Of a DNA stretch of 64,000 bases, positions 48,817 through 56,921 are shown piece after piece. Positions within the stretch are counted from its first letter, which is position 1. Each line of letters opens with the position of its first letter. The stretch covers positions 22,268 to 86,267 of the forward strand of contig CAZBVO010000005.1 of assembly GCA_964495385.1 (NCBI GenBank). Direction: 5' to 3'. The translations under genes and the position numbers were made by a program. The notes beneath the pieces are model-generated. The model ran no database searches. It was given only the letters and a program-made list of their open reading frames with translations, and was not told the origin of the DNA. The DNA is from CAG-1138 sp964495385 (GTDB lineage: Bacteria; Bacillota; Clostridia; Christensenellales; CAG-917).

Positions 48817-50883
48817 ATGAGAGATATTAAACTGGAAAATATGCGAAACATCGGCATTATGGCCCACATCGACGCCGGTAAAACAACGACTTCCGAACGT
48901 ATTTTGTACTATACGGGAAGGACTCACAAACTCGGAGAGGTTCACGAAGGCGCAGCCACCATGGACTGGATGGAGCAGGAACAGGAAAGAGGCATAACCA
49001 TCACTTCCGCCGCCACCACCACCTACTGGAAAGGTTGCATGATAAACCTTATCGACACCCCGGGACACGTTGACTTCACCGTAGAAGTTGAAAGAAGTTT
49101 GAGGATTTTGGACGGAGCGGTTGCTTTGTTCTGTGCCAAGGGAGGCGTTGAGCCGCAATCGGAAACGGTGTGGCATCAGGCCGACAAATATCACGTCCCT
49201 CGTTTGGCGTTCGTCAACAAGATGGACATCAAGGGCGCAAACTTCGAAAACGCCGTCAACATGATGCGCGAAAGGCTTAAAGCCAACGCAGTGCCTATCG
49301 AACTTCCTATCGGAAAGGAAGACGAATTCAAGGGCGTCATCGACCTCGTCGAAGATAAAGCCGTCATCTACAAGGACGACCTCGGAAAGAGCTTTGACGT
49401 TATCGAAGTGCCGGACGAATTCAAGGATGCGGCCGAAGAAGCGAGAATGGAACTTATCGAAGCGGTTTCGGATTTCGATGACGACATCGCCGAGAAGTTT
49501 TTGGAAGGCGAATACGTTTCTGCCGAAGAGCTTAAGCCGGCAATCAGAAAAGCAACGATTGCTTTGAAGATGACTCCGGTGCTTTGCGGAAGCAGTTATC
49601 GCAACAAGGGCGTTCAAAGCCTTTTGGATGCTATAGTCGCTTACCTGCCTTCTCCTGTGGACGTTCCGAGCATCGAGGGCAAAAACCCTAAGACGGACAA
49701 AGAGGAATCACGCAAATCTTCCGACAACGAACCTGCATCGGTTCTGCTGTTCAAGGTTATGACAGATCCTTACGTCGGCAAGTTGGCGTTCGTAAGAATT
49801 TACAGCGGCAAAATTGCTACCGGCAGCTATATCTATAACGCAAATAAAGACAGAAAAGAACGCATCGGCAGATTGCTGAGAATGCACGCCAACAACCGTC
49901 AGGATATCGAAGAAGCTTATGCGGGCGACATCGTTGCCATCGTAGGTCTTAAAGATTCCACCACCGGCGACACGCTGTGCGATCAGACTCATCCGATCAT
50001 TCTCGAGAGCATGGTGTTCCCTGAACCGGTTATTAGGGTTGCAATCGAACCTAAAACCAAGGCCGGACAGGAAAAAATGGGCATCGCGCTTCAAAAACTT
50101 TCCGAAGAAGACCCTACCTTTAAGGCTTATACCGACAAGGAAACGGGGCAAACAATCATCGCCGGCATGGGCGAACTGCACCTTGAAATTATCGTTGACA
50201 GAATGATGCGAGAATTTAAGGTCGAAGCAAACGTCGGCAAACCGCAGGTTGCATACCGCGAAACCATCACGAAAGCTGCCAAGAAACAGGGCAAATTCGT
50301 CCGTCAGTCCGGCGGTAAAGGTCAGTACGGCGACGCAGTTGTCATACTCGAACCGCAAGAACCGGGAAAAGGATACGAATTTGTGGACGAAACGGTCGGC
50401 GGCGCAATTCCGAAAGAATATATCCCTGCAGTCAATCAGGGTATACAGGAAGCGGCATTGTCGGGTGTGTTGGCCGGATATGAGATGGTTGACTTCAAAG
50501 CAAGGCTCGTTGACGGCAGCTACCACGAGGTAGACAGCTCGGAAATGGCCTTCAAAATTGCAGGTTCTATGGCGTTTAAAGAGGCAGCCAAAGCCGCAGA
50601 TCCGGTACTTCTTGAACCGATTATGAAGGTTGAAGTGGTCACTCCGGACGAATATATGGGCGACGTTGTTGCAAGCATCGTCGGCAGACGCGGCGGAATA
50701 AAGGGCATGGAACTCAGAAACGGCCTGCAAGCAATCGATGCCGAATGTCCGCTTTCGGAAATGTTCGGTTACGCAACCAGCTTGCGCAGTTCTACACAAG
50801 GCAGAGCATCGTTCAATATGCAGTTCAGCCACTATGCGGAAGTGCCTAAATCGGTTGCAGAAAAAATTGTCGGCAAAAATTAG
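48817..50883 (+). CDS. fusA: Elongation factor G
   Basis: 688 aa translocase GTPase. G1 'AHIDAGKTT', G3 'DTPGHVDF', G4 'NKMD' and the domain IV segment 'GKGQYGDAVV' are intact. It is the only EF-G here and lies in the str operon, so it is the housekeeping copy and not a TetM or FusA2 paralogue. GCAGGAG lies upstream of the ATG. A small dyad (TAACGC-GCAC-GCGTTA, 50902-50917) lies between fusA and tuf. Confidence 0.97.
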   Translation: MRDIKLENMRNIGIMAHIDAGKTTTSERILYYTGRTHKLGEVHEGAATMDWMEQEQERGITITSAATTTYWKGCMINLIDTPGHVDFTVEVERSLRILDGAVALFCAKGGVEPQSETVWHQADKYHVPRLAFVNKMDIKGANFENAVNMMRERLKANAVPIELPIGKEDEFKGVIDLVEDKAVIYKDDLGKSFDVIEVPDEFKDAAEEARMELIEAVSDFDDDIAEKFLEGEYVSAEELKPAIRKATIALKMTPVLCGSSYRNKGVQSLLDAIVAYLPSPVDVPSIEGKNPKTDKEESRKSSDNEPASVLLFKVMTDPYVGKLAFVRIYSGKIATGSYIYNANKDRKERIGRLLRMHANNRQDIEEAYAGDIVAIVGLKDSTTGDTLCDQTHPIILESMVFPEPVIRVAIEPKTKAGQEKMGIALQKLSEEDPTFKAYTDKETGQTIIAGMGELHLEIIVDRMMREFKVEANVGKPQVAYRETITKAAKKQGKFVRQSGGKGQYGDAVVILEPQEPGKGYEFVDETVGGAIPKEYIPAVNQGIQEAALSGVLAGYEMVDFKARLVDGSYHEVDSSEMAFKIAGSMAFKEAAKAADPVLLEPIMKVEVVTPDEYMGDVVASIVGRRGGIKGMELRNGLQAIDAECPLSEMFGYATSLRSSTQGRASFNMQFSHYAEVPKSVAEKIVGKN

Positions 50884-50967
50884 CCGCAAACCAATTAATA
50901 ATAACGCGCACGCGTTAATATAAACAAAAAAATAAAAAGTATCAGAATTTGTAGGAGGATTCAAACA

Positions 50968-52173
50968 ATGGCAAAAGCTAAATTTGAAAGAACAAAACCA
51001 CACGTTAACATCGGTACTATCGGCCACGTTGACCATGGTAAGACCACCCTTACTGCCGCTATCACCATGTACAGCGCAGCTAACGGCAAAGCAAAAGTCA
51101 TGAAATATGACGAAATCGACAAGGCTCCGGAAGAGAAAGCTCGTGGAATCACGATCAACACCGCTCACGTCGAATATGAAACCGAAACCCGTCACTATGC
51201 TCACGTTGACTGCCCGGGACACGCTGACTATGTTAAAAACATGATCACCGGTGCTGCTCAGATGGACGGCGCAATCCTCGTTGTTGCAGCTTCCGACGGC
51301 CCGATGCCTCAGACTCGTGAACACATCCTGCTCGCTCGTCAGGTTGGCGTTCCTTACATCGTTGTATTCCTCAACAAGTGCGACCAGGTTGACGACGAAG
51401 AACTTCTCGAACTCGTTGAAATGGAAGTTCGTGAACTCCTCAGCGACTATGATTTCCCTGGCGACGACACCCCTATCATCCGTGGTTCCGCTTTGCTCGC
51501 AATGCAAGCAGGCCTCAACGGTGACTTCCAATGCAAAGAATGGGATTGCATCCGTGAACTCCTCGCTGCAGTTGACGCTTACATCCCGGCTCCTGAACGT
51601 GACACCGACAAACCGTTCCTTATGCCTGTAGAAGACGTTTTCACCATCACCGGACGTGGCACCGTTGCTACCGGCCGTGTTGAACGTGGCGTTCTTAAAC
51701 TCTCTGACCAGGTTGAAATCGTTGGTTTGAACGACGAAATCAAGAAGACCGTTGTTACCGGTATCGAAATGTTCCGTAAACTCCTTGACGATGCTCAAGC
51801 AGGCGACAACATCGGCGCATTGCTCCGTGGTGTTCAACGTACCGAAATCGAACGCGGCCAAGTTCTTGCTAAACCGGGCAGCATTCATCCGCACACCCAC
51901 TTCACTTCTCAGGTTTACGTCCTGACCAAAGACGAAGGCGGCCGTCACACTCCGTTCTTTGACGGATATCGTCCTCAGTTCTATTTCCGTACCACCGACG
52001 TTACCGGCAGCATCAAACTCCCACAGGGCGTTGAAATGGTTATGCCTGGCGACCACATCGATATGGAAATCACCCTTATCACCCCGATCGCTATCGAAGA
52101 AGGTCTCCGCTTCGCTATTCGTGAAGGCGGCCGTACCGTTGGCTCGGGCGTTGTAGCAAAGATTATCGAATAA
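50968..52173 (+). CDS. tuf: Elongation factor Tu
   Basis: 401 aa. Delivers aminoacyl-tRNA to the ribosome. 'GHVDHGKTT', 'DCPGHADY' and 'NKCD' define the GTPase domain; domains II and III are complete up to 'SGVVAKIIE'. Codon choice is the most biased in the window (CGT, CTC, GCT, GAA), which fits very high expression. TAGGAGG precedes the ATG. It closes the str operon. Confidence 0.98.
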   Translation: MAKAKFERTKPHVNIGTIGHVDHGKTTLTAAITMYSAANGKAKVMKYDEIDKAPEEKARGITINTAHVEYETETRHYAHVDCPGHADYVKNMITGAAQMDGAILVVAASDGPMPQTREHILLARQVGVPYIVVFLNKCDQVDDEELLELVEMEVRELLSDYDFPGDDTPIIRGSALLAMQAGLNGDFQCKEWDCIRELLAAVDAYIPAPERDTDKPFLMPVEDVFTITGRGTVATGRVERGVLKLSDQVEIVGLNDEIKKTVVTGIEMFRKLLDDAQAGDNIGALLRGVQRTEIERGQVLAKPGSIHPHTHFTSQVYVLTKDEGGRHTPFFDGYRPQFYFRTTDVTGSIKLPQGVEMVMPGDHIDMEITLITPIAIEEGLRFAIREGGRTVGSGVVAKIIE

Positions 52174-52220
52174 TAATCCAAGCAAAAAGTCCTAACAAAT
52201 TCAATGAAATAAATACACTT

Positions 52221-52247
52221 CGCGCGCTTGCCACGGGCGAGCGCGCG
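52221..52247 (+). terminator. GC-rich hairpin after tuf, no U-tract
   Basis: A 12-bp stem, CGCGCGCTTGCC with GGCGAGCGCGCG and an ACG loop, is followed by GGGGAGG and not by T. It may stabilise the tuf mRNA 3' end or slow polymerase ahead of the next terminator. Confidence 0.55.
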
Positions 52248-52294
52248 GGGAGGTATTAAATCGTCGTTGAAAACAAACAAATAACAATATTTTT

Positions 52295-52323
52295 GGTATA
52301 ACCCCGTTATACCGGTGTTTTTG
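52295..52323 (+). terminator. Terminator of the str operon
   Basis: GGTATAA-CCCCG-TTATACC followed shortly by TTTTT, 122 nt past the tuf stop. Confidence 0.7.
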
Positions 52324-52335
52324 TGGCAATTTTGT

Positions 52336-52364
52336 TTGACGAACAAGCAAAATTGTGATATAGT
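52336..52364 (+). promoter_or_regulatory. Promoter of rpmG-secE-nusG-rplKA
   Basis: TTGACG at 52336-52341 and TATAGT at 52359-52364 with a 17-nt spacer, 45 nt before rpmG. Confidence 0.8.
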
Positions 52365-52409
52365 ATAAAAGCACTCTTGAGGGGTGTAATTTTTTTGGAG
52401 GTGTTTTGT

Positions 52410-52577
52410 ATGGCTGCTAAAAATATGGCAAGAGTGAGAATCACCCTGGCTTGCACAGAATGCAAACAACGTAACTACAACACTTATAAGAATAAAAAGA
52501 ATACTGCAGACAGACTGGAACTGAACAAATATTGCCGTTTCTGCAAAAAAACTACCGTTCATAAAGAAACCAAATAA
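52410..52577 (+). CDS. rpmG: 50S ribosomal protein L33 (zinc-binding form)
   Basis: 55 aa. Two CxxC pairs are present (CTEC and CRFC), so this is the zinc-dependent C+ form and not the Cys-free paralogue induced in zinc limitation. GGAGGTG precedes the ATG at 52410; an open frame extends 11 codons further upstream, but that segment contains the ribosome binding site. The order rpmG-secE-nusG is the standard Firmicute arrangement. Confidence 0.95.
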   Translation: MAAKNMARVRITLACTECKQRNYNTYKNKKNTADRLELNKYCRFCKKTTVHKETK

Positions 52578-52589
52578 TCGGAGGGTTTT

Positions 52590-52877
52590 ATGGCTAAAAA
52601 TTCGCCTAAAACAGAAAATGGGCTTGTAGAACAAAAACAAGCAAAAAATGATTCCAAAAAGAGCGGAGCAAACGGTCAGAAGAAGCCTAATATTTTCAAA
52701 CGTTTCGCGAAACTTTGCAAGGAAATAGTATCCGAACTGAAAAAAGTAACCTGGCCGACAGGCAAGGAAACCACTAAATCGACGGGCATCGTTATCGTCG
52801 TGGTTTTGATTTTCTTCCTCGTGCTTTTGGGAATCGACAGCGGACTGAGCGCGCTTTATCAACTTCTCATCCATTAA
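52590..52877 (+). CDS. secE: Preprotein translocase subunit SecE
   Basis: 95 aa. A charged, Lys/Asn-rich cytoplasmic N-terminal half, the conserved amphipathic 'ELKKVTWPTGKE' and one membrane helix at about 68-88. This is the short single-span Firmicute form. It clamps SecY in the translocon. CGGAGG precedes the start. Directly upstream of nusG as in most bacteria. Confidence 0.95.
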   Translation: MAKNSPKTENGLVEQKQAKNDSKKSGANGQKKPNIFKRFAKLCKEIVSELKKVTWPTGKETTKSTGIVIVVVLIFFLVLLGIDSGLSALYQLLIH

Positions 52878-52918
52878 CGGAAAGAGCGGCTCTTTAACGT
52901 ACAGTTTAAAGGAGACTT

Positions 52919-53461
52919 ATGGAAAACAAAGACCAAGCAAAATGGTATATTATCCACACTAACTCCGGATACGAGAAAATTGTGGAAGACAGTCTGAAAA
53001 GGATGATCGAAAACAACAACCTTCAGGACTATATTTTCGACGTCAAAATTCCTATGGAAGAAGAAGTCGTTGAAAAAAACGGTAAGAAAAAGGTTGTCGA
53101 ACGCAAGAAATTTCCGTGTTACGTCTTTTTGAAGATGGTTTACACCAACCATATATGGTTTATGGTAACCCAGACGCGCGGCGTTACGGGATTTGTAGGT
53201 CCTACGGGACATCCGTTGCCTATTTCCGACGAAGAAGTTAGGGTGAACGGGCTTGAAGATTCGGTCGATCTGGAAAATTTCGACATCAAAGTGGGCGACA
53301 ACGTCCACGTCATTTCGGGTGCGCTGAAAGATTTTGCCGGCGAGGTAGAGGAAGTCAACGTGCGTACGCAAAAACTTAAAGTCAGAGTGTCTATGTTTGG
53401 TCGTCCGACCTCGGTGGAACTCGATTTCACTCAGGTGGAAAAACTTAATCTGGCTAATTAA
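52919..53461 (+). CDS. nusG: Transcription termination/antitermination factor NusG
   Basis: 180 aa. NGN domain at residues 9-115 ('WYIIHTNSGYEKIVEDSLK', 'GFVGPTGHPLPIS') and a KOW domain at about 126-165 ('VGDNVHVISGALKDFAGEV'). It binds RNA polymerase and modulates pausing. AAGGAG precedes the start. A short hairpin with TTTTT (ACGGC-ATTT-GCCGT, 53461-53478) directly follows the stop and may partly separate it from rplK. Confidence 0.96.
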   Translation: MENKDQAKWYIIHTNSGYEKIVEDSLKRMIENNNLQDYIFDVKIPMEEEVVEKNGKKKVVERKKFPCYVFLKMVYTNHIWFMVTQTRGVTGFVGPTGHPLPISDEEVRVNGLEDSVDLENFDIKVGDNVHVISGALKDFAGEVEEVNVRTQKLKVRVSMFGRPTSVELDFTQVEKLNLAN

Positions 53462-53478
53462 CGGCATTTGCCGTTTTT
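53461..53478 (+). terminator. Short attenuator-like hairpin between nusG and rplK
   Basis: ACGGC-ATTT-GCCGT followed by TTTTA. The stem is only 5 bp, so termination is probably partial. Confidence 0.4.
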
Positions 53479-53544
53479 ATAGAAGTGGGAGAGGCGCAAA
53501 TCTTATATACGCTTCATTAAAACCACAGTTGGAGGTATTTTACT

Positions 53545-53970
53545 ATGGCTAAGAAAATTAATGCTATCGTTAAATTACAATTGCCTGCAGGCAAAGCAAC
53601 TCCGGGTCCTCCGGTAGGCTCCACCCTTGGCCCTCACGGCATCAACATCCCGGGTTTCACCAAGGAATTTAACGAAAAAACAGCCAAAAACGCCGGTCTT
53701 ATCATCCCGGTAGTGATCACCATTTATGCTGACCGCAGCTTCAGCTTCATTCTGAAGACTCCGCCTGCACCTGTTCTTATCAAGAAGGCTTGCGGCATCG
53801 ACAGCGGTTCGGGTGTTCCAAACAAAAACAAAGTTGCAAAAATCACAAGAGCTCAGCTTAAAGAAATCGCTGAACTTAAGATGCCTGACCTCAACGCAGG
53901 AAGCATCGATACTGCTATTTCCATGATAGCAGGTACTGCCCGCAGCATGGGTGTCGTAGTGGAGGATTAG
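53545..53970 (+). CDS. rplK: 50S ribosomal protein L11
   Basis: 141 aa. The N-terminal domain contacts the GTPase-associated 23S region. The usual PPVGPALGQ motif reads PPVGSTLGP here, so Pro26 becomes Ser and Gln30 becomes Pro. The C-terminal RNA-binding domain is ordinary. TGGAGG precedes the ATG. It is followed after 4 nt by rplA. Confidence 0.97.
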   Translation: MAKKINAIVKLQLPAGKATPGPPVGSTLGPHGINIPGFTKEFNEKTAKNAGLIIPVVITIYADRSFSFILKTPPAPVLIKKACGIDSGSGVPNKNKVAKITRAQLKEIAELKMPDLNAGSIDTAISMIAGTARSMGVVVED

Positions 53971-53974
53971 TATT

Positions 53975-54664
53975 ATGTTTAAAAGTAAAAACTATGTAGA
54001 TTCTTCTAAACTCATCGAAAGCGGCAAACAGTACGAAGTAGACGAAGCTTGCAAGCTCGTTTGCGAAACCGCAAAAGCAAAATTTGACGAAACCATCGAA
54101 TTGCACGTTAAATTGGGTGTTGACCCTCGTCACGCTGACCAACAGGTTCGTGGTGTGTGCGTTCTTCCTAACGGAACCGGTAAAACCGTTCGCGTGCTCG
54201 TTATCGCTAAAGGCGCAAAGGCTGACGAAGCTACCGCTGCCGGTGCAGATTTCGTCGGCGCAGAAGACATGATCGCAAAGATTCAACAGGAAGGTTGGTT
54301 CGGATTTGACGTCTGCGTCACCACTCCTGACATGATGGGCCTCGTAGGCCGCTTGGGTAAAGTTCTCGGTCCTAAAGGTTTGATGCCAAACCCTAAATCC
54401 GGCACCGTTACCATGGACATCACCAAAGCTTTGCACGACATTAAAGCAGGTAAAGTTGAATACCGTGTTGACAAAACCAGCATCGTTCACGTTCCTGTAG
54501 GCAAGAAATCTTTCGGCCCTGAAAAATTGGCCGAGAACCTCAACACCGTTATGGAAGCCCTTGTTAAGGCTAAACCGGCTGCGGCAAAAGGTACTTATTT
54601 GAAGAGCATCTACGTTGCTTCCACCATGGGTCCGAGCATCAAGGTGAACTACAAACAAAACTAA
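53975..54664 (+). CDS. rplA: 50S ribosomal protein L1
   Basis: 229 aa, standard length. It forms the mobile L1 stalk of the 50S subunit. The signatures 'LHVKLGVDPRHADQQVRG' and 'GPKGLMPNPKSGTV' are present. It is tightly linked to rplK (4-nt gap). The following rplJL pair has its own promoter and leader. Confidence 0.97.
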   Translation: MFKSKNYVDSSKLIESGKQYEVDEACKLVCETAKAKFDETIELHVKLGVDPRHADQQVRGVCVLPNGTGKTVRVLVIAKGAKADEATAAGADFVGAEDMIAKIQQEGWFGFDVCVTTPDMMGLVGRLGKVLGPKGLMPNPKSGTVTMDITKALHDIKAGKVEYRVDKTSIVHVPVGKKSFGPEKLAENLNTVMEALVKAKPAAAKGTYLKSIYVASTMGPSIKVNYKQN

Positions 54665-54717
54665 CGTAAAATTTTCGGAATCTGCAAATATTTTCGGCCA
54701 AAAAGGCCCGAAAGTAT

Positions 54718-54746
54718 TTGACAGAAAGCCGATAATTTGTTAAAAT
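54718..54746 (+). promoter_or_regulatory. rplJL promoter
   Basis: Consensus TTGACA at 54718-54723 and TAAAAT at 54741-54746 with a 17-nt spacer. Confidence 0.85.
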
Positions 54747-54754
54747 CTCTATGT

Positions 54755-54865
54755 TGAATATCCAAAGACAGTAAGCGACGCAAGTCATAATATTCCAGCT
54801 TACCGAGGAAACGACATTTTTGAGGCTTTGTCTCGCCGTTTCCGTTTGGATTCGGCGATTTTTTT
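54755..54865 (+). promoter_or_regulatory. L10 leader with transcription attenuator
   Basis: The transcript start region carries the L10(L12)4-binding leader ('AAAGACAGTAAGCG', 'AGCTTACCGAGG'). GGAAACG (54807-54813) can pair with CGTTTCC (54837-54843). This is mutually exclusive with a terminator, TCGCCG (54833-54838) with CGGCGA (54853-54858) followed by seven T (54859-54865). Binding of excess L10-L12 would be expected to favour the terminator and switch off rplJL, as known for Firmicute L10 leaders. Confidence 0.85.
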
Positions 54866-54916
54866 ATGATACTTTACCCGTTACGGGTATGCAATACTGA
54901 AAGGAGGACGACTAAA

Positions 54917-55435
54917 TTGGCATCTAAATCCGTTTTGGAACAAAAAGAACAAATAGTTGAAGGCATCAAAGCCAAAATCAATTCGGCATCTTCTATCGTT
55001 TTGGTTGACTATAAAGGTCTTACGGTTGCTCAGGACACTGAAATGCGCAAAAAATTCCGTGAAAGCGGCGTTGACTATCAGGTTCTTAAAAACCGTCTGG
55101 TCAAAATTGCATTCAACGAACTTGGCTACACTCAGTTTGACGAAGCCCTGAACGGCCCTACCGCAGTTGCATTCGGTTCCACCGACGTTGCAGCTCCTGC
55201 AAAAATCGCAGTAGACAGCGTAAAGGCTTACAACAAAATGGCAGTTAAATGCGGCTATGTTGACGGCACTTTCTTGAATGAAGACGGCGTAAAAGAACTT
55301 GCAGCTATCCCATCCAGAGAAGTTTTGTTGGCAAAAATGCTCGGAAGCATGCTTGCTCCGATTTCCAAGCTCGCATATGTGCTTGACGCAATCAAAGAAC
55401 AAAAAGGCGGCGTAAGTGAAGCCGCAGCTGAATAG
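54917..55435 (+). CDS. rplJ: 50S ribosomal protein L10
   Basis: 172 aa, starting at TTG 54917 with AAGGAGG 11 nt upstream. The open frame extends 17 codons further, but those overlap the ribosome binding site and the family begins at (M)ASKSVLEQK. It carries L7/L12 dimers on its C-terminal helix and binds the leader RNA for autoregulation. The TTG start may lower its translation relative to rplL. Confidence 0.93.
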   Translation: MASKSVLEQKEQIVEGIKAKINSASSIVLVDYKGLTVAQDTEMRKKFRESGVDYQVLKNRLVKIAFNELGYTQFDEALNGPTAVAFGSTDVAAPAKIAVDSVKAYNKMAVKCGYVDGTFLNEDGVKELAAIPSREVLLAKMLGSMLAPISKLAYVLDAIKEQKGGVSEAAAE

Positions 55436-55491
55436 TTTTCTATTCAAAACAACTAATTAAGAAATTTTATCATTTATTGGAGGAAACAAAA

Positions 55492-55866
55492 ATGGCAGAT
55501 ATCGCAAAATTGATGGAAGAAATCAAAGGTATGACAGTTATCGAACTTTCCAACTTCGTAAAAGCTTTGGAAGAAGAATTCGGCGTAAGTGCTGCTGCTC
55601 CTGTTGCTGCAGGCGCTGCTGCAGGTGCTGCTGAAGCTGCTCCTGTTGAAGAAAAGACTGAATTCGACGTTATCCTTAAGGAAGTCGGCGCAAACAAAAT
55701 CGCAGTTATCAAGGCTGTTCGTGAAGCTACCGGTCTCGGTCTTGCTGAATCCAAAGCAGTTGTTGAAGGCGCTCCTAAGGCTATCAAAGAAGGCATCGCT
55801 AAAGATCTTGCTGAACAGCTTGCTGAAAAATTCAAGGCTGCTGGCGCAACCGTCGAAATCAAATAA
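55492..55866 (+). CDS. rplL: 50S ribosomal protein L7/L12
   Basis: 124 aa. N-terminal dimerisation helices, an Ala/Pro-rich hinge (about 36-55) and a globular factor-binding domain ('VILKEVGANKIAVIKAVREAT', 'LGLAESKAVVE'). TGGAGG precedes the ATG at 55492; a TTG five codons upstream is part of the ribosome binding site and is rejected. Followed by two strong terminators. Confidence 0.97.
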   Translation: MADIAKLMEEIKGMTVIELSNFVKALEEEFGVSAAAPVAAGAAAGAAEAAPVEEKTEFDVILKEVGANKIAVIKAVREATGLGLAESKAVVEGAPKAIKEGIAKDLAEQLAEKFKAAGATVEIK

Positions 55867-55881
55867 GTTTGATTGTTTAAT

Positions 55882-55909
55882 AATAAACCGTCCTTTTGGA
55901 CGGTTTATT
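55882..55909 (+). terminator. Terminator 1 after rplL
   Basis: A perfect 12-bp stem, AATAAACCGTCC-TTTT-GGACGGTTTATT, followed by CTTTAG. Confidence 0.85.
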
Positions 55910-55921
55910 CTTTAGCCAAAA

Positions 55922-55944
55922 GCCGTCCCGAAGGACGGTTTTTG
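55922..55944 (+). terminator. Terminator 2 after rplL
   Basis: AGCCGTCC-CGAA-GGACGGTT followed by TTTGTTTTTG. It shares the CCGTCC/GGACGG core with terminator 1, so each arm could also pair with the other hairpin. Confidence 0.85.
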
Positions 55945-56056
55945 TTTTTGTTTCAAATTTAACTAAATTGTCATAATGACACAAATTCTTTTTAAATATT
56001 GCCGTATTGCCGCAGTTTGCTTGTCATACCGACATAAAGAATGGAATTATGACACG

Positions 56057-56365
56057 TCATTTGCTGCGTGTTTGGCATTTGGTTTTCATAAGCCCGTCAT
56101 CTACGACGATATGATCGGCAAAGCAAAGCATGCCTCGGTTATACTTGCATTTCGAGTCTTCGCAATGCACGGCGGTTTCGTTGCTGTCCAAAATTCCGAA
56201 ATCTTCGCCTGCTTCTATGTCGGCAAAGGTTTGTTCCAAAACTCCGCCCGAACGCTTTGACTTGGTTTTGCAAACGCCCGTCGGGGAAATCGATACCATA
56301 CCTGCCAAACATCTCGATTTTACGCAATATTCACAATTTTCGGTGTGACAAATAAGATTTTCCAT
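56057..56365 (-). CDS. DUF1540-type Cys-rich protein
   Basis: 102 aa. Contains two cysteine-rich segments. The C-terminal one ('CEDSKCKYNRGMLCFADHI...TKCQT') fits DUF1540, a small putative metal-binding domain common in Clostridia. The N-terminal one ('CHTENCEYCVKSRCLAGMV') looks like a diverged copy. No signal peptide. On the minus strand, AAGGAGG precedes the ATG. It lies alone between the rplL terminators and rplI, and its upstream region overlaps the rplI promoter. Function unknown. Confidence 0.8.
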   Translation of the reverse strand: MENLICHTENCEYCVKSRCLAGMVSISPTGVCKTKSKRSGGVLEQTFADIEAGEDFGILDSNETAVHCEDSKCKYNRGMLCFADHIVVDDGLMKTKCQTRSK

Positions 56366-56421
56366 TTTGACCTCCTTTTGAAATAGTGTTTTTAAATATT
56401 TTGCTTTTATTCCGTCAACAC

Positions 56422-56450
56422 TTGAAGAATGCCGTAAAGTGTGCTAAAAT
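56422..56450 (+). promoter_or_regulatory. rplI operon promoter
   Basis: TTGAAG at 56422-56427 and TAAAAT at 56445-56450 with a 17-nt spacer, 30 nt before rplI. It is divergent from the DUF1540 gene. Confidence 0.75.
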
Positions 56451-56480
56451 ATACCTGTAAATATAATTTTGGAGGTCAAC

Positions 56481-56921
56481 ATGAAGGTTATACTTCTTAA
56501 AGACGTCAAAAGTCAGGGCAAAAAAGACGACGTCATCGACGTAAGTGACGGCTATGCTCGCAATTTCTTAATCAAAAACGGTTTGGCGATCGCCGCTACT
56601 GCAGGCGCGCTCAACGAAGCCGGCCAAAAAAAGGCCGCTCTCGCAAAAAAACAGGCCGAGGAAAAACAGGAAGCCGAAGCTTTGGCAAAGCAGCTTAAAG
56701 GTCAGGTTGTCGAAGTCAGAGCAAAATGCGGCGACGGAAAAATGTACGGCAGCGTTACCACGCAACATATTGCCGACGCACTCAAAGATAAGGGCATCGA
56801 TATCGACAAAAAGAAGCTGGTTTTGAAGGATAACGTGCGCGAACTTGGGCGTTTTGCCGTTGAAGCAAAGCTTTATGCCGGCGTCAGCGCAAAGTTCGAA
56901 ATCGAGGTTGTGAAAGCCTAA
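56481..56921 (+). CDS. rplI: 50S ribosomal protein L9
   Basis: 146 aa. N-terminal 'MKVILLKDVKSQGKKDDVIDVSDGYARNFLI' type start, a long connecting helix rich in Lys/Glu/Ala, and a C-terminal domain ending 'FEIEVVKA'. GGAGG lies 7 nt upstream of the ATG at 56481. It lacks its common partners rpsF, ssb and dnaB; it is coupled to trmN6 by TAATG. Confidence 0.95.
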   Translation: MKVILLKDVKSQGKKDDVIDVSDGYARNFLIKNGLAIAATAGALNEAGQKKAALAKKQAEEKQEAEALAKQLKGQVVEVRAKCGDGKMYGSVTTQHIADALKDKGIDIDKKKLVLKDNVRELGRFAVEAKLYAGVSAKFEIEVVKA

